Assembly: GCA_003566475.1 (NCBI GenBank)
Contig: PXDE01000460.1
Coordinates: 1-14,144, forward strand
DNA: 14,144 nucleotides
Origin: PVC group bacterium
GTDB taxonomy: Bacteria; Verrucomicrobiota; Kiritimatiellia; SS1-B-03-39; PXDE01
Direction of reading: 5' to 3'
Shown: positions 7,653-13,713 of the stretch, piece after piece
Layout of the letters: every line of letters starts with the position of its first letter
Numbering within the stretch: the stretch's first letter is position 1
The notes under the pieces: generated by a model
Told to the model about the DNA's origin: nothing
Database searches by the model: none
What the model saw: only the letters and a program-made list of their open reading frames with translations
Position numbers and translations under genes: made by a program

Positions 7653-8993
7653 ATGAAGCCGATCGACCTCCAGCGCGTCCGGCCCCTCGACACCCGCCGG
7701 GTTCCGGGGCTCTGGGAACTGGCCCGGACCCTCCCGGACCGCTCGGAACCCCATCCCGACGAGACCATGTCCGAGCTCGCCACCCGGCTCATCTCGGACG
7801 CCGTGGAGGACCGGGCCACCGACATCCACTTCCAGCCCGACCCCGCCGGGATGCTCCTCCGCGTCCGCACCGACGGCGAGCTCCACGACGCCATCCTGCT
7901 GGACCGGGGGTCCGGCGAGCAGCTTCTGCGCCACCTGAAAGTGATGGTCGGCCTCGATCCGATCCCGGTCGCCCGGCCCCGGGACGGGCGAATGACCTTC
8001 CCCCTGCCGGGGCGGGCCCTGGACCTCCGGATCGCCTGCACCCCCTGCGCCCAGGGCGAGGCCCTGGTGATCCGCCTCCTCGACCCCGACGGCCGCCGGC
8101 GCCACCTCTCGGATCTGGGCATGGACGACGGCCAGCACGACCTCATCCAGAACTGGCTGCTCGACGTCTCCGGCATGTTCCTGGTGGTGGGGCCCACCGG
8201 CGCCGGCAAGACCACCTCGCTCTACGGCCTGCTCCTCGAGCTGCGCACCCGCACCCGATCCGTGGTCACCATCGAGGATCCGGTCGAGTTCAGCCTGGCC
8301 GGCGTCACCCAGATCCAGGTCAACGAGCGGCGGGGCCTCACCTTCGACGAGGGGCTCAAGGGGCTGCTCCGGCTCGACCCCGACATCCTGCTCGTGGGGG
8401 AGATCCGCGACCCCGAGTCCGCCCACACCGCCGTCCAGGCCTCGACCAGCGGCAAGATCGTCATGAGCACCCTCCACAGCCGGGACGCCATCGGGGCCGT
8501 CACCTCCCTGCGCAACTTCGGCGTGGCCGACCACGAGATCGCGGCCGCCCTCGAAATGGTGGTGTCCCAGCGCCTCGTCCGCACCCTCTGCCCCCACTGC
8601 CGCCGTCAGGGGCCCCCGGATCCTCAGGAGGTCCGCTGGCTGGACCTCATCGGCTGCCCCGCCCCCGACGCGAGCTGGCATCCGGTCGGATGCGACCGCT
8701 GCCGGGGCCTCGGCTTCTCCGGCCGCACCGGGGTGTTCGAGATCTGGCGGCTCGACGAGGAGGCCGACCGCCTGATCGCCGCCCACACCGACGAGCGCGC
8801 CCTCCGCCGGGGCCTGCGGGCCCAGGGCGTCCGGTCCCTGCTCCATGACGCCCTCACCCGCGCCGCCCTCGGGGTCACCAGCATCGCCGAACTGCGGGCA
8901 CTGGGCGGGGCCGGGCACTACCGCAACCACGCCGGCGGCGCCGACCTGCCCCCGTTCCCCTGGCCCGACCCCGCCGAAGCGGACTCACGGTGA
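7653..8993 (+). CDS. GspE/PilB-family secretion or pilus assembly ATPase, short form
   Basis: This is a hexameric ATPase of the kind that drives type II secretion or type IV pilus assembly from the cytoplasmic side. The 446-residue product has the N2 domain (about 35-145, with ATDIHFQP), Walker A GPTGAGKT (180-187), the Asp box TIEDPVEF (206-213), Walker B ILLVGEIRD (245-253), the His box TLHSRDA (273-279) and a four-Cys zinc site, CPHC (313-316) with CDRC (347-350). All catalytic motifs are intact. It is shorter than typical PilB (about 560) because the N-terminal N1 domain that docks to the inner-membrane platform is absent; only about 34 residues precede N2. I chose ATG 7653 because upstream residues in this frame are not protein-like. 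No pilin, platform or secretin gene is near, so its system is unknown. The Pro-rich tail (about 420-446) is unusual. Confidence 0.9.
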   Translation: MKPIDLQRVRPLDTRRVPGLWELARTLPDRSEPHPDETMSELATRLISDAVEDRATDIHFQPDPAGMLLRVRTDGELHDAILLDRGSGEQLLRHLKVMVGLDPIPVARPRDGRMTFPLPGRALDLRIACTPCAQGEALVIRLLDPDGRRRHLSDLGMDDGQHDLIQNWLLDVSGMFLVVGPTGAGKTTSLYGLLLELRTRTRSVVTIEDPVEFSLAGVTQIQVNERRGLTFDEGLKGLLRLDPDILLVGEIRDPESAHTAVQASTSGKIVMSTLHSRDAIGAVTSLRNFGVADHEIAAALEMVVSQRLVRTLCPHCRRQGPPDPQEVRWLDLIGCPAPDASWHPVGCDRCRGLGFSGRTGVFEIWRLDEEADRLIAAHTDERALRRGLRAQGVRSLLHDALTRAALGVTSIAELRALGGAGHYRNHAGGADLPPFPWPDPAEADSR

Positions 8994-9271
8994 GGCGACC
9001 CTCCACGGCCCGTGCTCCGGGTTGTCCCGGAATGCCGGCCAGTGGTCGGCGAAGCGCTTGAGCAGGTCACCCGCCCATCCACCACCAGACCACGGCCCGC
9101 CACAGGTCGACATCGGGCGCGTGGGCCCGGACGAGCACGGTCCAAAGTACCATGGCGGCCACGCAGACCGCCGCCGGTCGGGTCCTCCTCCGCTCCATGC
9201 CGACGATCCTACGCCGCGCCGGCGGTGGCCACAACAACGTGTTCGGGCTTCCCCTGTGTGGGCTTCAGCGG
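8994..9271. other. intergenic stretch with a possible decayed small gene on - strand
   Basis: No confident gene. On - strand an ATG at 9198 opens 43 codons to TGA at 9067: a basic start MERRRTR and a hydrophobic run VCVAAMVLWTVLV, like a signal or membrane segment. Shifting frame by one at about 9071 gives 28 more protein-like residues (DLLKRFADHWPAFRDNPEHG, then a short tail) to a TGA at 8987, overlapping the end of the ATPase gene. That could be a frameshifted remnant or chance. I recognise no family. Confidence 0.3.
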
Positions 9272-9300
9272 TTGAAGCGGAATAGCACGGCGGCTATGAT
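9272..9300 (+). promoter_or_regulatory. sigma70-like promoter of the first nucleotidyltransferase module
   Basis: TTGAAG (9272-9277), a 17-nt spacer, then TATGAT (9295-9300). The -10 box ends 6 nt before GTG 9307, so the expected transcription start falls on or next to that codon. This implies a leaderless mRNA. Confidence 0.55.
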
Positions 9301-9306
9301 GTGGAC

Positions 9307-9513
9307 GTGAGACAGGAATTCTCGGTATCGCATAGCCGACAGGAGGAGAGCCCGGAGGCCAAGGCCCGGTGGTTCCGCTCCCTGCCCATGGCGGATCGTA
9401 TGCAGGCTCTATGTGACCTGACGGATCTGGCCTTGTCGGTCAACCCGTCCCTCCCGGAGGTGAGGCGTGCTGAACCGGCTTCAGGACGTATTCAGGTCAT
9501 TTCAGCGCCATGA
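9307..9513 (+). CDS. small protein paired with a nucleotidyltransferase (antitoxin-like)
   Basis: A 68-residue, charged, soluble protein. Its central segment SPEAKARWFRSLPMADRMQA and its ending SGRIQVISAP resemble, from memory, a family of small proteins found just upstream of minimal nucleotidyltransferases; I know no formal name. Its role as an antitoxin or partner is inferred from that pairing. It overlaps the downstream gene by 47 nt in another frame. Two starts are possible: GTG 9301 (two residues longer) and GTG 9307. I prefer 9307 because the promoter puts transcription start there, and 9301 would lie upstream of the RNA. Third codon positions are less GC-rich than in the flanking housekeeping genes, which hints at acquisition. 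Confidence 0.7.
   Translation: MRQEFSVSHSRQEESPEAKARWFRSLPMADRMQALCDLTDLALSVNPSLPEVRRAEPASGRIQVISAP
9456..9460 (+). promoter_or_regulatory. ribosome binding site for the nucleotidyltransferase
   Basis: GGAGG ends 6 nt before GTG 9467, inside the upstream small gene. It fixes this GTG as the start despite the 47-nt overlap. Confidence 0.65.
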
Positions 9514-9943
9514 CGTGAGGTACGTGGTGATCGGTGGGATCGCCTCGATCCTACATGGGGTGCCCCGTGCCACGTTCGACCTCGATATTCTGATCGAAGC
9601 CACGCCGGAGAACGCCCAGAGGTTGTTGAACGCGCTGGCGGACGCCGGGTTGGGGACAGCCTCGCTGACGACACCGGACGCCGTGCTGGCCAACGAGATC
9701 ACCATCTTCAAAGACCGGGTACGTGTGGATGTCCAGACCTCCACGCCTGGGGTGGATTTCTCAGAGGTTTGGCCGCGACGCAAGACGGTCAGCTACAAAG
9801 GCCAGGAATTCTTCATCCTCTCGAAGTCGGATCTCGTCGCCTCCAAGCGGGCCGCCGGCCGCCCTGCGGATCTGGAGGATGTGCGCTTGCTGGGCCTTGC
9901 CGACGAGGGCCGAACCAAGCCAACAGATATTGGTGATGCGTGA
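9467..9943 (+). CDS. minimal nucleotidyltransferase (DUF6036/AbiEii-like), possible toxin
   Basis: A 158-residue protein with the polymerase-beta-like nucleotidyltransferase fold. The motif VIGGIASILHGVPRATFDLD (21-40) supplies the GG of the nucleotide site and the acidic pair D38/D40; D88 in VRVDVQ fits the third metal ligand. A C-terminal helix has LSKSDLVASKRAAGRPADLE (118-137), the usual K-DL-x4-KR-AGR pattern. Proteins of this kind are predicted to transfer a nucleotide to RNA or protein, and several related families are toxins; activity and target here are unknown. GTG 9467 has a good ribosome site and overlaps the upstream partner by 47 nt, so they should be translated together. All visible catalytic residues are intact. 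An AbiEii-type label is equally possible; the exact family is uncertain. Confidence 0.8.
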   Translation: MLNRLQDVFRSFQRHDVRYVVIGGIASILHGVPRATFDLDILIEATPENAQRLLNALADAGLGTASLTTPDAVLANEITIFKDRVRVDVQTSTPGVDFSEVWPRRKTVSYKGQEFFILSKSDLVASKRAAGRPADLEDVRLLGLADEGRTKPTDIGDA

Positions 9944-10321
9944 GGCCGCGTCCGATCTCCACCGTTCCCGGGTCTCCTGCTGAGGTCGATCCCCAGATCG
10001 GGCGGCCTGGGTGGCGGCAGCCGCCAGAATTCCGCCGCCGACGCACAGGAGAGCGGGAACGCATTCCGTAGCTGCGCCCGCCAAGGGCGCGGCCGCGCGT
10101 GGCCCGCCGCGAACCCGCGCCTGTAGCGTGCTACGCGCAGTCCAGGCGCTTCCCGCGTCGTTCCCCGGCCCGCTGAATGCTTGCGCGTCCACCTCCGGGC
10201 TTCGCGCGGGCTCTGCCCCGTAGCTGGATCCGCCAGGATTCATCCGCCGCCGCGCCCCAATCCCCAAGCTGCCCTTGACTCCCCCCCGCCCCGTCCTGAC
10301 AGTCGGCCCCGATGAGGGCGA

Positions 10322-10356
10322 GTCCCGCATTCGCCCGCTGAATGGCGAAGCGGGAC
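10322..10356. repeat. strong stem-loop
   Basis: GTCCCGC (10322-10328) pairs with GCGGGAC (10350-10356) and TTCGCC (10330-10335) with GGCGAA (10344-10349). This makes a 13-bp stem with one bulged A (10329) and an 8-nt loop. No T-tract follows on either strand. It could be a REP-like unit or an RNA hairpin. Confidence 0.6.
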
Positions 10357-10590
10357 CAACTACGACTACGATGGGGTTGTGCACGCGGAGCTTCCCGATG
10401 TGAACCGGCTCACCAGCACCTTCAGGCTGAAACCGAAGACCGACGCCAACGGCAGGGTCACGATCAGATCGGACAACATTGCCGTGGGTCTGGGGATCTG
10501 TCTCGTCGGGTTCTTCTTCGCGGGAATCCTGAGGGGAGACGGTGCCTCCAGGAGCAGGCTCGCGGGCAGGAATTCCGGGTGCGTTCGGCC

Positions 10591-10628
10591 CGTCCAATCC
10601 CTGGACGAAACCGTCCAAGGTCTGGACG
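10591..10628. repeat. tandem pair of CGTCCA/TGGACG palindromes
   Basis: Two 17-nt units, 10591-10607 and 10612-10628, each read CGTCCAA, a short centre, then TGGACG. Their starts are 21 nt apart, two helical turns, which would suit a dimeric DNA-binding protein or two small hairpins. There is no gene start close by, so the role is unknown. Confidence 0.55.
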
Positions 10629-10740
10629 CCCGCCACCTGGTCTGGTTGGCCATCAGGCGGCTCACACCCAAGTCCGACTACGGGAAGAGAGGCGACAAGC
10701 TGGGGGCGGGCGCCTCGGGTAGCCACCGACGCCCCTGTCG

Positions 10741-10764
10741 CGGCGTAGCGTCTGCGCGAAGCCG
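10741..10764. repeat. REP-like hairpin core, second copy
   Basis: CGGC (10741-10744) pairs with GCCG (10761-10764) and GCG (10748-10750) with CGC (10755-10757). GTA (10745-10747) faces GAA (10758-10760) between the stems. The GTA/GAA internal loop and the layout match the hairpin at 5001-5027 read on the opposite strand. It lies 29 nt past the stop of the truncated nucleotidyltransferase. Confidence 0.55.
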
Positions 10765-10792
10765 GAAGGAGGGGGCCCGACGCGGGGGAACC

Positions 10793-10945
10793 TCAGCGTC
10801 CCCTGACCCGCCCCAGCTCCTCGATATCCAGCCGATCCTTGCTGCGCCCCGCTTCGCGCTTGGCGCGGATCAAATCGGCCAAGGAGACCTGGTGCTTCTG
10901 GAGAAGTTCCAGAAGATCCCGCATGTCCTCGCTGATCGGACTCAC
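10793..10945 (-). pseudogene. nucleotidyltransferase remnant with the catalytic core deleted in frame
   Basis: Fifty codons from GTG 10945. The start SPISEDMRDLLELLQKHQV matches the first helix of minimal nucleotidyltransferases, and the rest, SLADLIRAKREAGRSKDRLD and IEEL, matches their last helix. Compared with the intact protein at 9467-9943, DVFRSFQRHDV aligns with DLLELLQKHQV, and LSKSDLVASKRAAGRPADLE aligns with VSLADLIRAKREAGRSKDRL. The residues equivalent to 18-118, including GG, both DxD aspartates and the third acid, are missing, and the frame is kept. It overlaps the upstream small gene by 4 nt (GTGA), so coupling is preserved. It cannot be catalytic. It may be plain decay, or the leftover two-helix protein may still bind its partner. 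Confidence 0.75.
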
Positions 10946-11127
10946 GCCAGATGCCGTATGGAGACGATGCGCCGGAGGCGGGCGACAGGAGCCGCCCGGT
11001 CCCGCATGGCGACCAGCGCCGCCACGCGCTCGGCGGGCGACATCCGGCTCAGATCCTCCCGCCGAAGCGCATCCTGCCCATCCACCGGGCCGACCCGGAC
11101 CGTCCGAACCATTTCACGCGGGCTCAT
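10942..11127 (-). CDS. small partner protein of the second nucleotidyltransferase module
   Basis: A 61-residue basic protein. The central SRMSPAERVAALVAMRDRAA and the ending LRRIVSIRHLA recall the small proteins that precede minimal nucleotidyltransferases in many bacteria (family remembered, no formal name known). It is not obviously homologous to the partner at 9307-9513, so the two modules seem to be separate arrivals rather than a duplication. ATG 11127 lies 6 nt after a -10-like box, pointing to a leaderless mRNA. Its stop overlaps the GTG of the truncated nucleotidyltransferase. The gene appears intact although its partner is not, as would be expected if it still neutralises a related toxin or is simply decaying more slowly. 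Confidence 0.65.
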   Translation of the reverse strand: MSPREMVRTVRVGPVDGQDALRREDLSRMSPAERVAALVAMRDRAAPVARLRRIVSIRHLA

Positions 11128-11133
11128 AGCGTC

Positions 11134-11161
11134 AGGCTAGCACGGCCATGGTACGGGTCAA
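11134..11161 (-). promoter_or_regulatory. promoter candidate of the second module
   Basis: On - strand TTGACC (11161-11156), a 16-nt spacer and TAGCCT (11139-11134). Six nt then separate the -10 box from ATG 11127. The -35 match is good and the -10 is moderate. The expected start of transcription falls on the ATG. Confidence 0.4.
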
Positions 11162-11307
11162 TCGGGATCGCGACGTCCTTCGTATTACTATCCCCAAGAA
11201 CTTTGCCCGCCCGCGCAAATGTTCTTCCACCCCGCCTGCCCCTTCTTCCTCCCTCTTGTGCCTCCTGCGTGCCGTGCCAAAGCCAGGCGAAGGCAGGTGG
11301 CCATTCT

Positions 11308-11344
11308 CCTCTCCGTCCCTTTGCGCTCTCTGCGTTCTTTGTGG
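11308..11344 (-). repeat. array of 9-nt units (CACAAAGAA type)
   Basis: Read on - strand the segment splits into CACAAAGAA, CGCAGAGAG, CGCAAAGGG and ACGGAGAGG. These are four 9-nt units of the form C-R-C-A-R-A-G-R-R with drift in the last. Confidence 0.6.
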
Positions 11345-11444
11345 CAAATCCCCCTTCCCCATCCGTGTGCATCCCCTCCCCCGGAGGGGTGCCCGAAGGG
11401 CGGGGTGGGTTGGGTGTGCATCCGTGGTTCCCCCTCTTCTCCCC

Positions 11445-11482
11445 CCTCTGCGGACCTCCGTAACCTCTGCGGCCTCTGTGGT
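11445..11482 (-). repeat. array of 9-nt units (CACAGAGGC type)
   Basis: Read on - strand the segment splits into CACAGAGGC, CGCAGAGGT, TACGGAGGT and CCGCAGAGG. Four 9-nt units share the CNGAGG core with the array at 11308-11344, though with a different last base. Confidence 0.6.
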
Positions 11483-11512
11483 CCGATTGGCCGCGGGAGG
11501 TCGCTTTCCCGC

Positions 11513-13708
11513 TCACACCGACACCGCGTCCACATCCACGGTCACCGTGACGTTGACTGGGAACTTCATGGTGTCGAGGAGGTCGCGGAGGGGCGCGGTG
11601 ATGGACCGGAGCCGGGGATTGCGGAGCAGGATCTGGTGGCGGTACACGCCCTTGACCTTGGCCGGGAAGCCGGGGGTGAGGGTGGGCTCGGGCACGCCGG
11701 GGGCCAGCATGGGCACGAGGCGCCGGTGGAAGGTCTGCGCGGTGAAGGCCACCACCTCCTCCTGGGGCCCGCGGAAGGTCACCACCACCAGGTGCGCCCA
11801 GGGCGGATAGAGCAGCTCGCGGCGGAACGCCTCCTCCTGATCGAAGAACCCCTCGGCGTCGAGCCGCCGGGCCGCCTGCACCGCCGGATGGTGCGGGGTG
11901 TAGGTCTGCACGATGACCTCGCCCTTCACCTCCCCGCGCCCGGCCCGGCCCGCCACCTGCACCAGAAGCTGGAACGTCCGCTCCCCGGCCCGGAAGTCCG
12001 GCTGGTGCAGGCTGAGATCGGCGAACACCACCCCCACCAGGGTGACGTTGGGGAAGTCGAGGCCCTTGGCGATCATCTGGGTGCCGATGAGCACGTCGGT
12101 CTTGCCCGTGCGCACGTCCTTGAGGATGTCGTGGTGCGATCCCTTGCGGGTGGTGGTGTCGGCGTCCATGCGGACCACGGCGGCCTTGGGCAGAATCTTC
12201 GCCACGATCTCCTCCAGCCGCTGGGTGCCCATGCCCGCGTGCCGGAAGGCCGGATCCTGGCATTGCGGGCAGCGGTTGGGGACCATGGCCTGGTGCCCGC
12301 AGAGATGGCAGCGCAGGTGCTCGCCGTGCCGGTGGTAGGTCAGGCTGACGCTGCAATGCGGGCACATCTCGACATGCCCGCAGGCCTTGCAGATGAGCGA
12401 GGACGAGAACCCGCGGCGGTTGAGGAACAGGATGGTCTGCTCGCGCCGCTCGTGGCGCAGCCGCATGGCCTCGACCAGCTCCCGCGAGAGCACGTTGGGC
12501 CGACCCTCGCGCTCGGCCTCGACCCGCATGTCCACGATCCGCATCAGGGGCATGGTCCGGTGGTCCACCCGGTGGGGCATGCGCACCCGCCGGTACTTGC
12601 CCTTGCGGACGTTCACCCACGACTCGAGGGACGGCGTGGCCGTGCCCAGCACCACCGGGCAGCCCTCGAGATGGCCCCGCATCACCGCCACGTCGCGGGC
12701 GTGGTAGCGGGGGGCCTCGTCCTGCTTGTAGGAGGGCTCGTGCTCCTCGTCGACGATGATGAGCCCGAGCCGGGGGACCGGCGCGAACAGGGCCGACCGC
12801 GCCCCCACCACCACCGGGGCCTCCCCGATCCGCACCCGGTGCCACTCGTCGAACCGCTCCCCGTCCGACAGCGAGCTGTGAAGCAGGGCCACCCGGTCGC
12901 CGAAGCGGGCCCGGAACCGCTCCACGGTCTGGGGGGTCAGCGAGATCTCGGGCACCAGCACCACCGCCCCCTGATCCCGGTCCAGGGCGTGGGCCATGGC
13001 CTGGAGGTACACCTCGGTCTTGCCGCTGCCGGTCACCCCCTCCAGCAGCACCACCGGCGGGGTTCCCGCGTCCATAGCCTCGCGGATCACGGCGAGGGCG
13101 TCGCGCTGCTGCGGCATCAGCTCGGGCGGGGCGGTGGCCAGGAGGGTCATGCCGCCGTGGGGGTCGCGGCGCACGGCGGCGGCGGCGATGGCGACGAGGC
13201 CCTTGGCCTCGAGGGCGCGGACGGCCTCGGGTCCGCAGGCGGCGGCCTCGGCCAGCCCGGACAGGGGCAGGGCGTGGCCGGCCGCCTCCAGCGCGGCCAG
13301 CGCCCGGGCCTGGGCGGGGGCGCGGGCGAGGTCGGGGGCGGCGGCCTCGGTGCGGGTGACGTGGAGCACGGTGCGGGCGCGGGCGTCGGCCCGGCGCACC
13401 GGCGCGGGCAGCAGGGCGCGGACGGTGCGCTCGAGCGGGGCCAGATAGTAGCCGGCCATCCATTCGGCCAGCCGGAGCAGCGGCGGGGTGAGCAGGGGCG
13501 CGTCGTCGAGGCAGCGGTCGAGCGGGCGTAGGTTCGGGAAGTCGGAATGTTCCGCCAGCCCCACCACGTAGCCCAGCACCCGGCCCTTGCCGAACGGAGC
13601 CTCGACCCGTATCCCGGGCTGGACCGCCCCGGCCAGCGCCTCGGGGACGCGGTAGTCGAACACCCGGTCCGGCGCGCGGTCCACCACGACACGGGCGACG
13701 GCGGGCAC
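11513..13708 (-). CDS. priA: primosomal protein N', replication restart helicase PriA
   Basis: PriA recognises stalled or broken replication forks and reloads the replicative helicase; it is a 3'-5' superfamily 2 helicase. The 731-residue product has the 3'-DNA-binding domain at the start (VFDYRVPE at 16-23, about 1-105), Walker A GVTGSGKT (224-231), DEEH box (320-323), GTATPSLES (355-363), and eight Cys binding two zincs (C440, C443, C449, C452, C467, C470, C480, C483) within the second helicase lobe. These are followed by QMIAKGLDFPNV (544-555) and QVAGRAGRG (584-592). Length matches E. coli PriA (732). All motifs are intact. The start is GTG 13708, 5 nt after the yjbQ stop; it begins the conserved N-terminal strand, and no nearby ATG does. 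It is likely cotranscribed with yjbQ. Confidence 0.95.
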   Translation of the reverse strand: MPAVARVVVDRAPDRVFDYRVPEALAGAVQPGIRVEAPFGKGRVLGYVVGLAEHSDFPNLRPLDRCLDDAPLLTPPLLRLAEWMAGYYLAPLERTVRALLPAPVRRADARARTVLHVTRTEAAAPDLARAPAQARALAALEAAGHALPLSGLAEAAACGPEAVRALEAKGLVAIAAAAVRRDPHGGMTLLATAPPELMPQQRDALAVIREAMDAGTPPVVLLEGVTGSGKTEVYLQAMAHALDRDQGAVVLVPEISLTPQTVERFRARFGDRVALLHSSLSDGERFDEWHRVRIGEAPVVVGARSALFAPVPRLGLIIVDEEHEPSYKQDEAPRYHARDVAVMRGHLEGCPVVLGTATPSLESWVNVRKGKYRRVRMPHRVDHRTMPLMRIVDMRVEAEREGRPNVLSRELVEAMRLRHERREQTILFLNRRGFSSSLICKACGHVEMCPHCSVSLTYHRHGEHLRCHLCGHQAMVPNRCPQCQDPAFRHAGMGTQRLEEIVAKILPKAAVVRMDADTTTRKGSHHDILKDVRTGKTDVLIGTQMIAKGLDFPNVTLVGVVFADLSLHQPDFRAGERTFQLLVQVAGRAGRGEVKGEVIVQTYTPHHPAVQAARRLDAEGFFDQEEAFRRELLYPPWAHLVVVTFRGPQEEVVAFTAQTFHRRLVPMLAPGVPEPTLTPGFPAKVKGVYRHQILLRNPRLRSITAPLRDLLDTMKFPVNVTVTVDVDAVSV

Positions 13709-13713
13709 GGCGG

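Larger units (their letters stand above)
9944..10792. other. 849-nt stretch without a confident gene; hairpins and a doubtful open frame
   Basis: No recognised gene. A + frame opens at GTG 10379 (in-frame TGA at 10313) and runs to 11140, but beyond about 10600 it is Arg/Ser/Gly-rich and then antisense to the second module, so it is not real as a whole. Its first 60 residues look more protein-like: NRLTSTFRLKPKTDANGRVT, then a hydrophobic IAVGLGICLVGFFFAGI. This could be a small membrane protein or a remnant. The - frame spanning 9761-10726 is low-complexity and partly antisense to the nucleotidyltransferase, so I leave it out. The strand-symmetric structures at 10322-10356, 10591-10628 and 10741-10764 are listed separately. 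Confidence 0.5.
11162..11512. other. intergenic stretch made of repeat-like pieces, no gene
   Basis: No real gene. It is pyrimidine-rich on + strand, and the open frames through it are low-complexity. It contains two arrays of 9-nt units (listed separately), a 10-nt direct repeat GTGTGCATCC (11365-11374 and 11414-11423), and a stem CCCCTCC/GGAGGGG with a 3-nt loop (11373-11389). The whole looks like the mosaic intergenic filler found between genes in several environmental phyla. It lies downstream of priA. Confidence 0.6.

Noticed and set aside
9761..10726. 321-residue - frame
   Set aside because: Composition is low-complexity, no domain is seen, and its end is antisense to the nucleotidyltransferase gene.
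10600..11140. C-terminal part of the frame opened at GTG 10379
   Set aside because: It is antisense to the second module, and its Arg/Ser/Ala-rich composition reads as a shadow.
11308..11482. CRISPR array
   Set aside because: The units are 9 nt, contiguous and degenerate; there are no spacers and no cas genes.
11219..13531. 770-residue + frame across priA
   Set aside because: It is antisense to a complete priA, with shadow-like composition.
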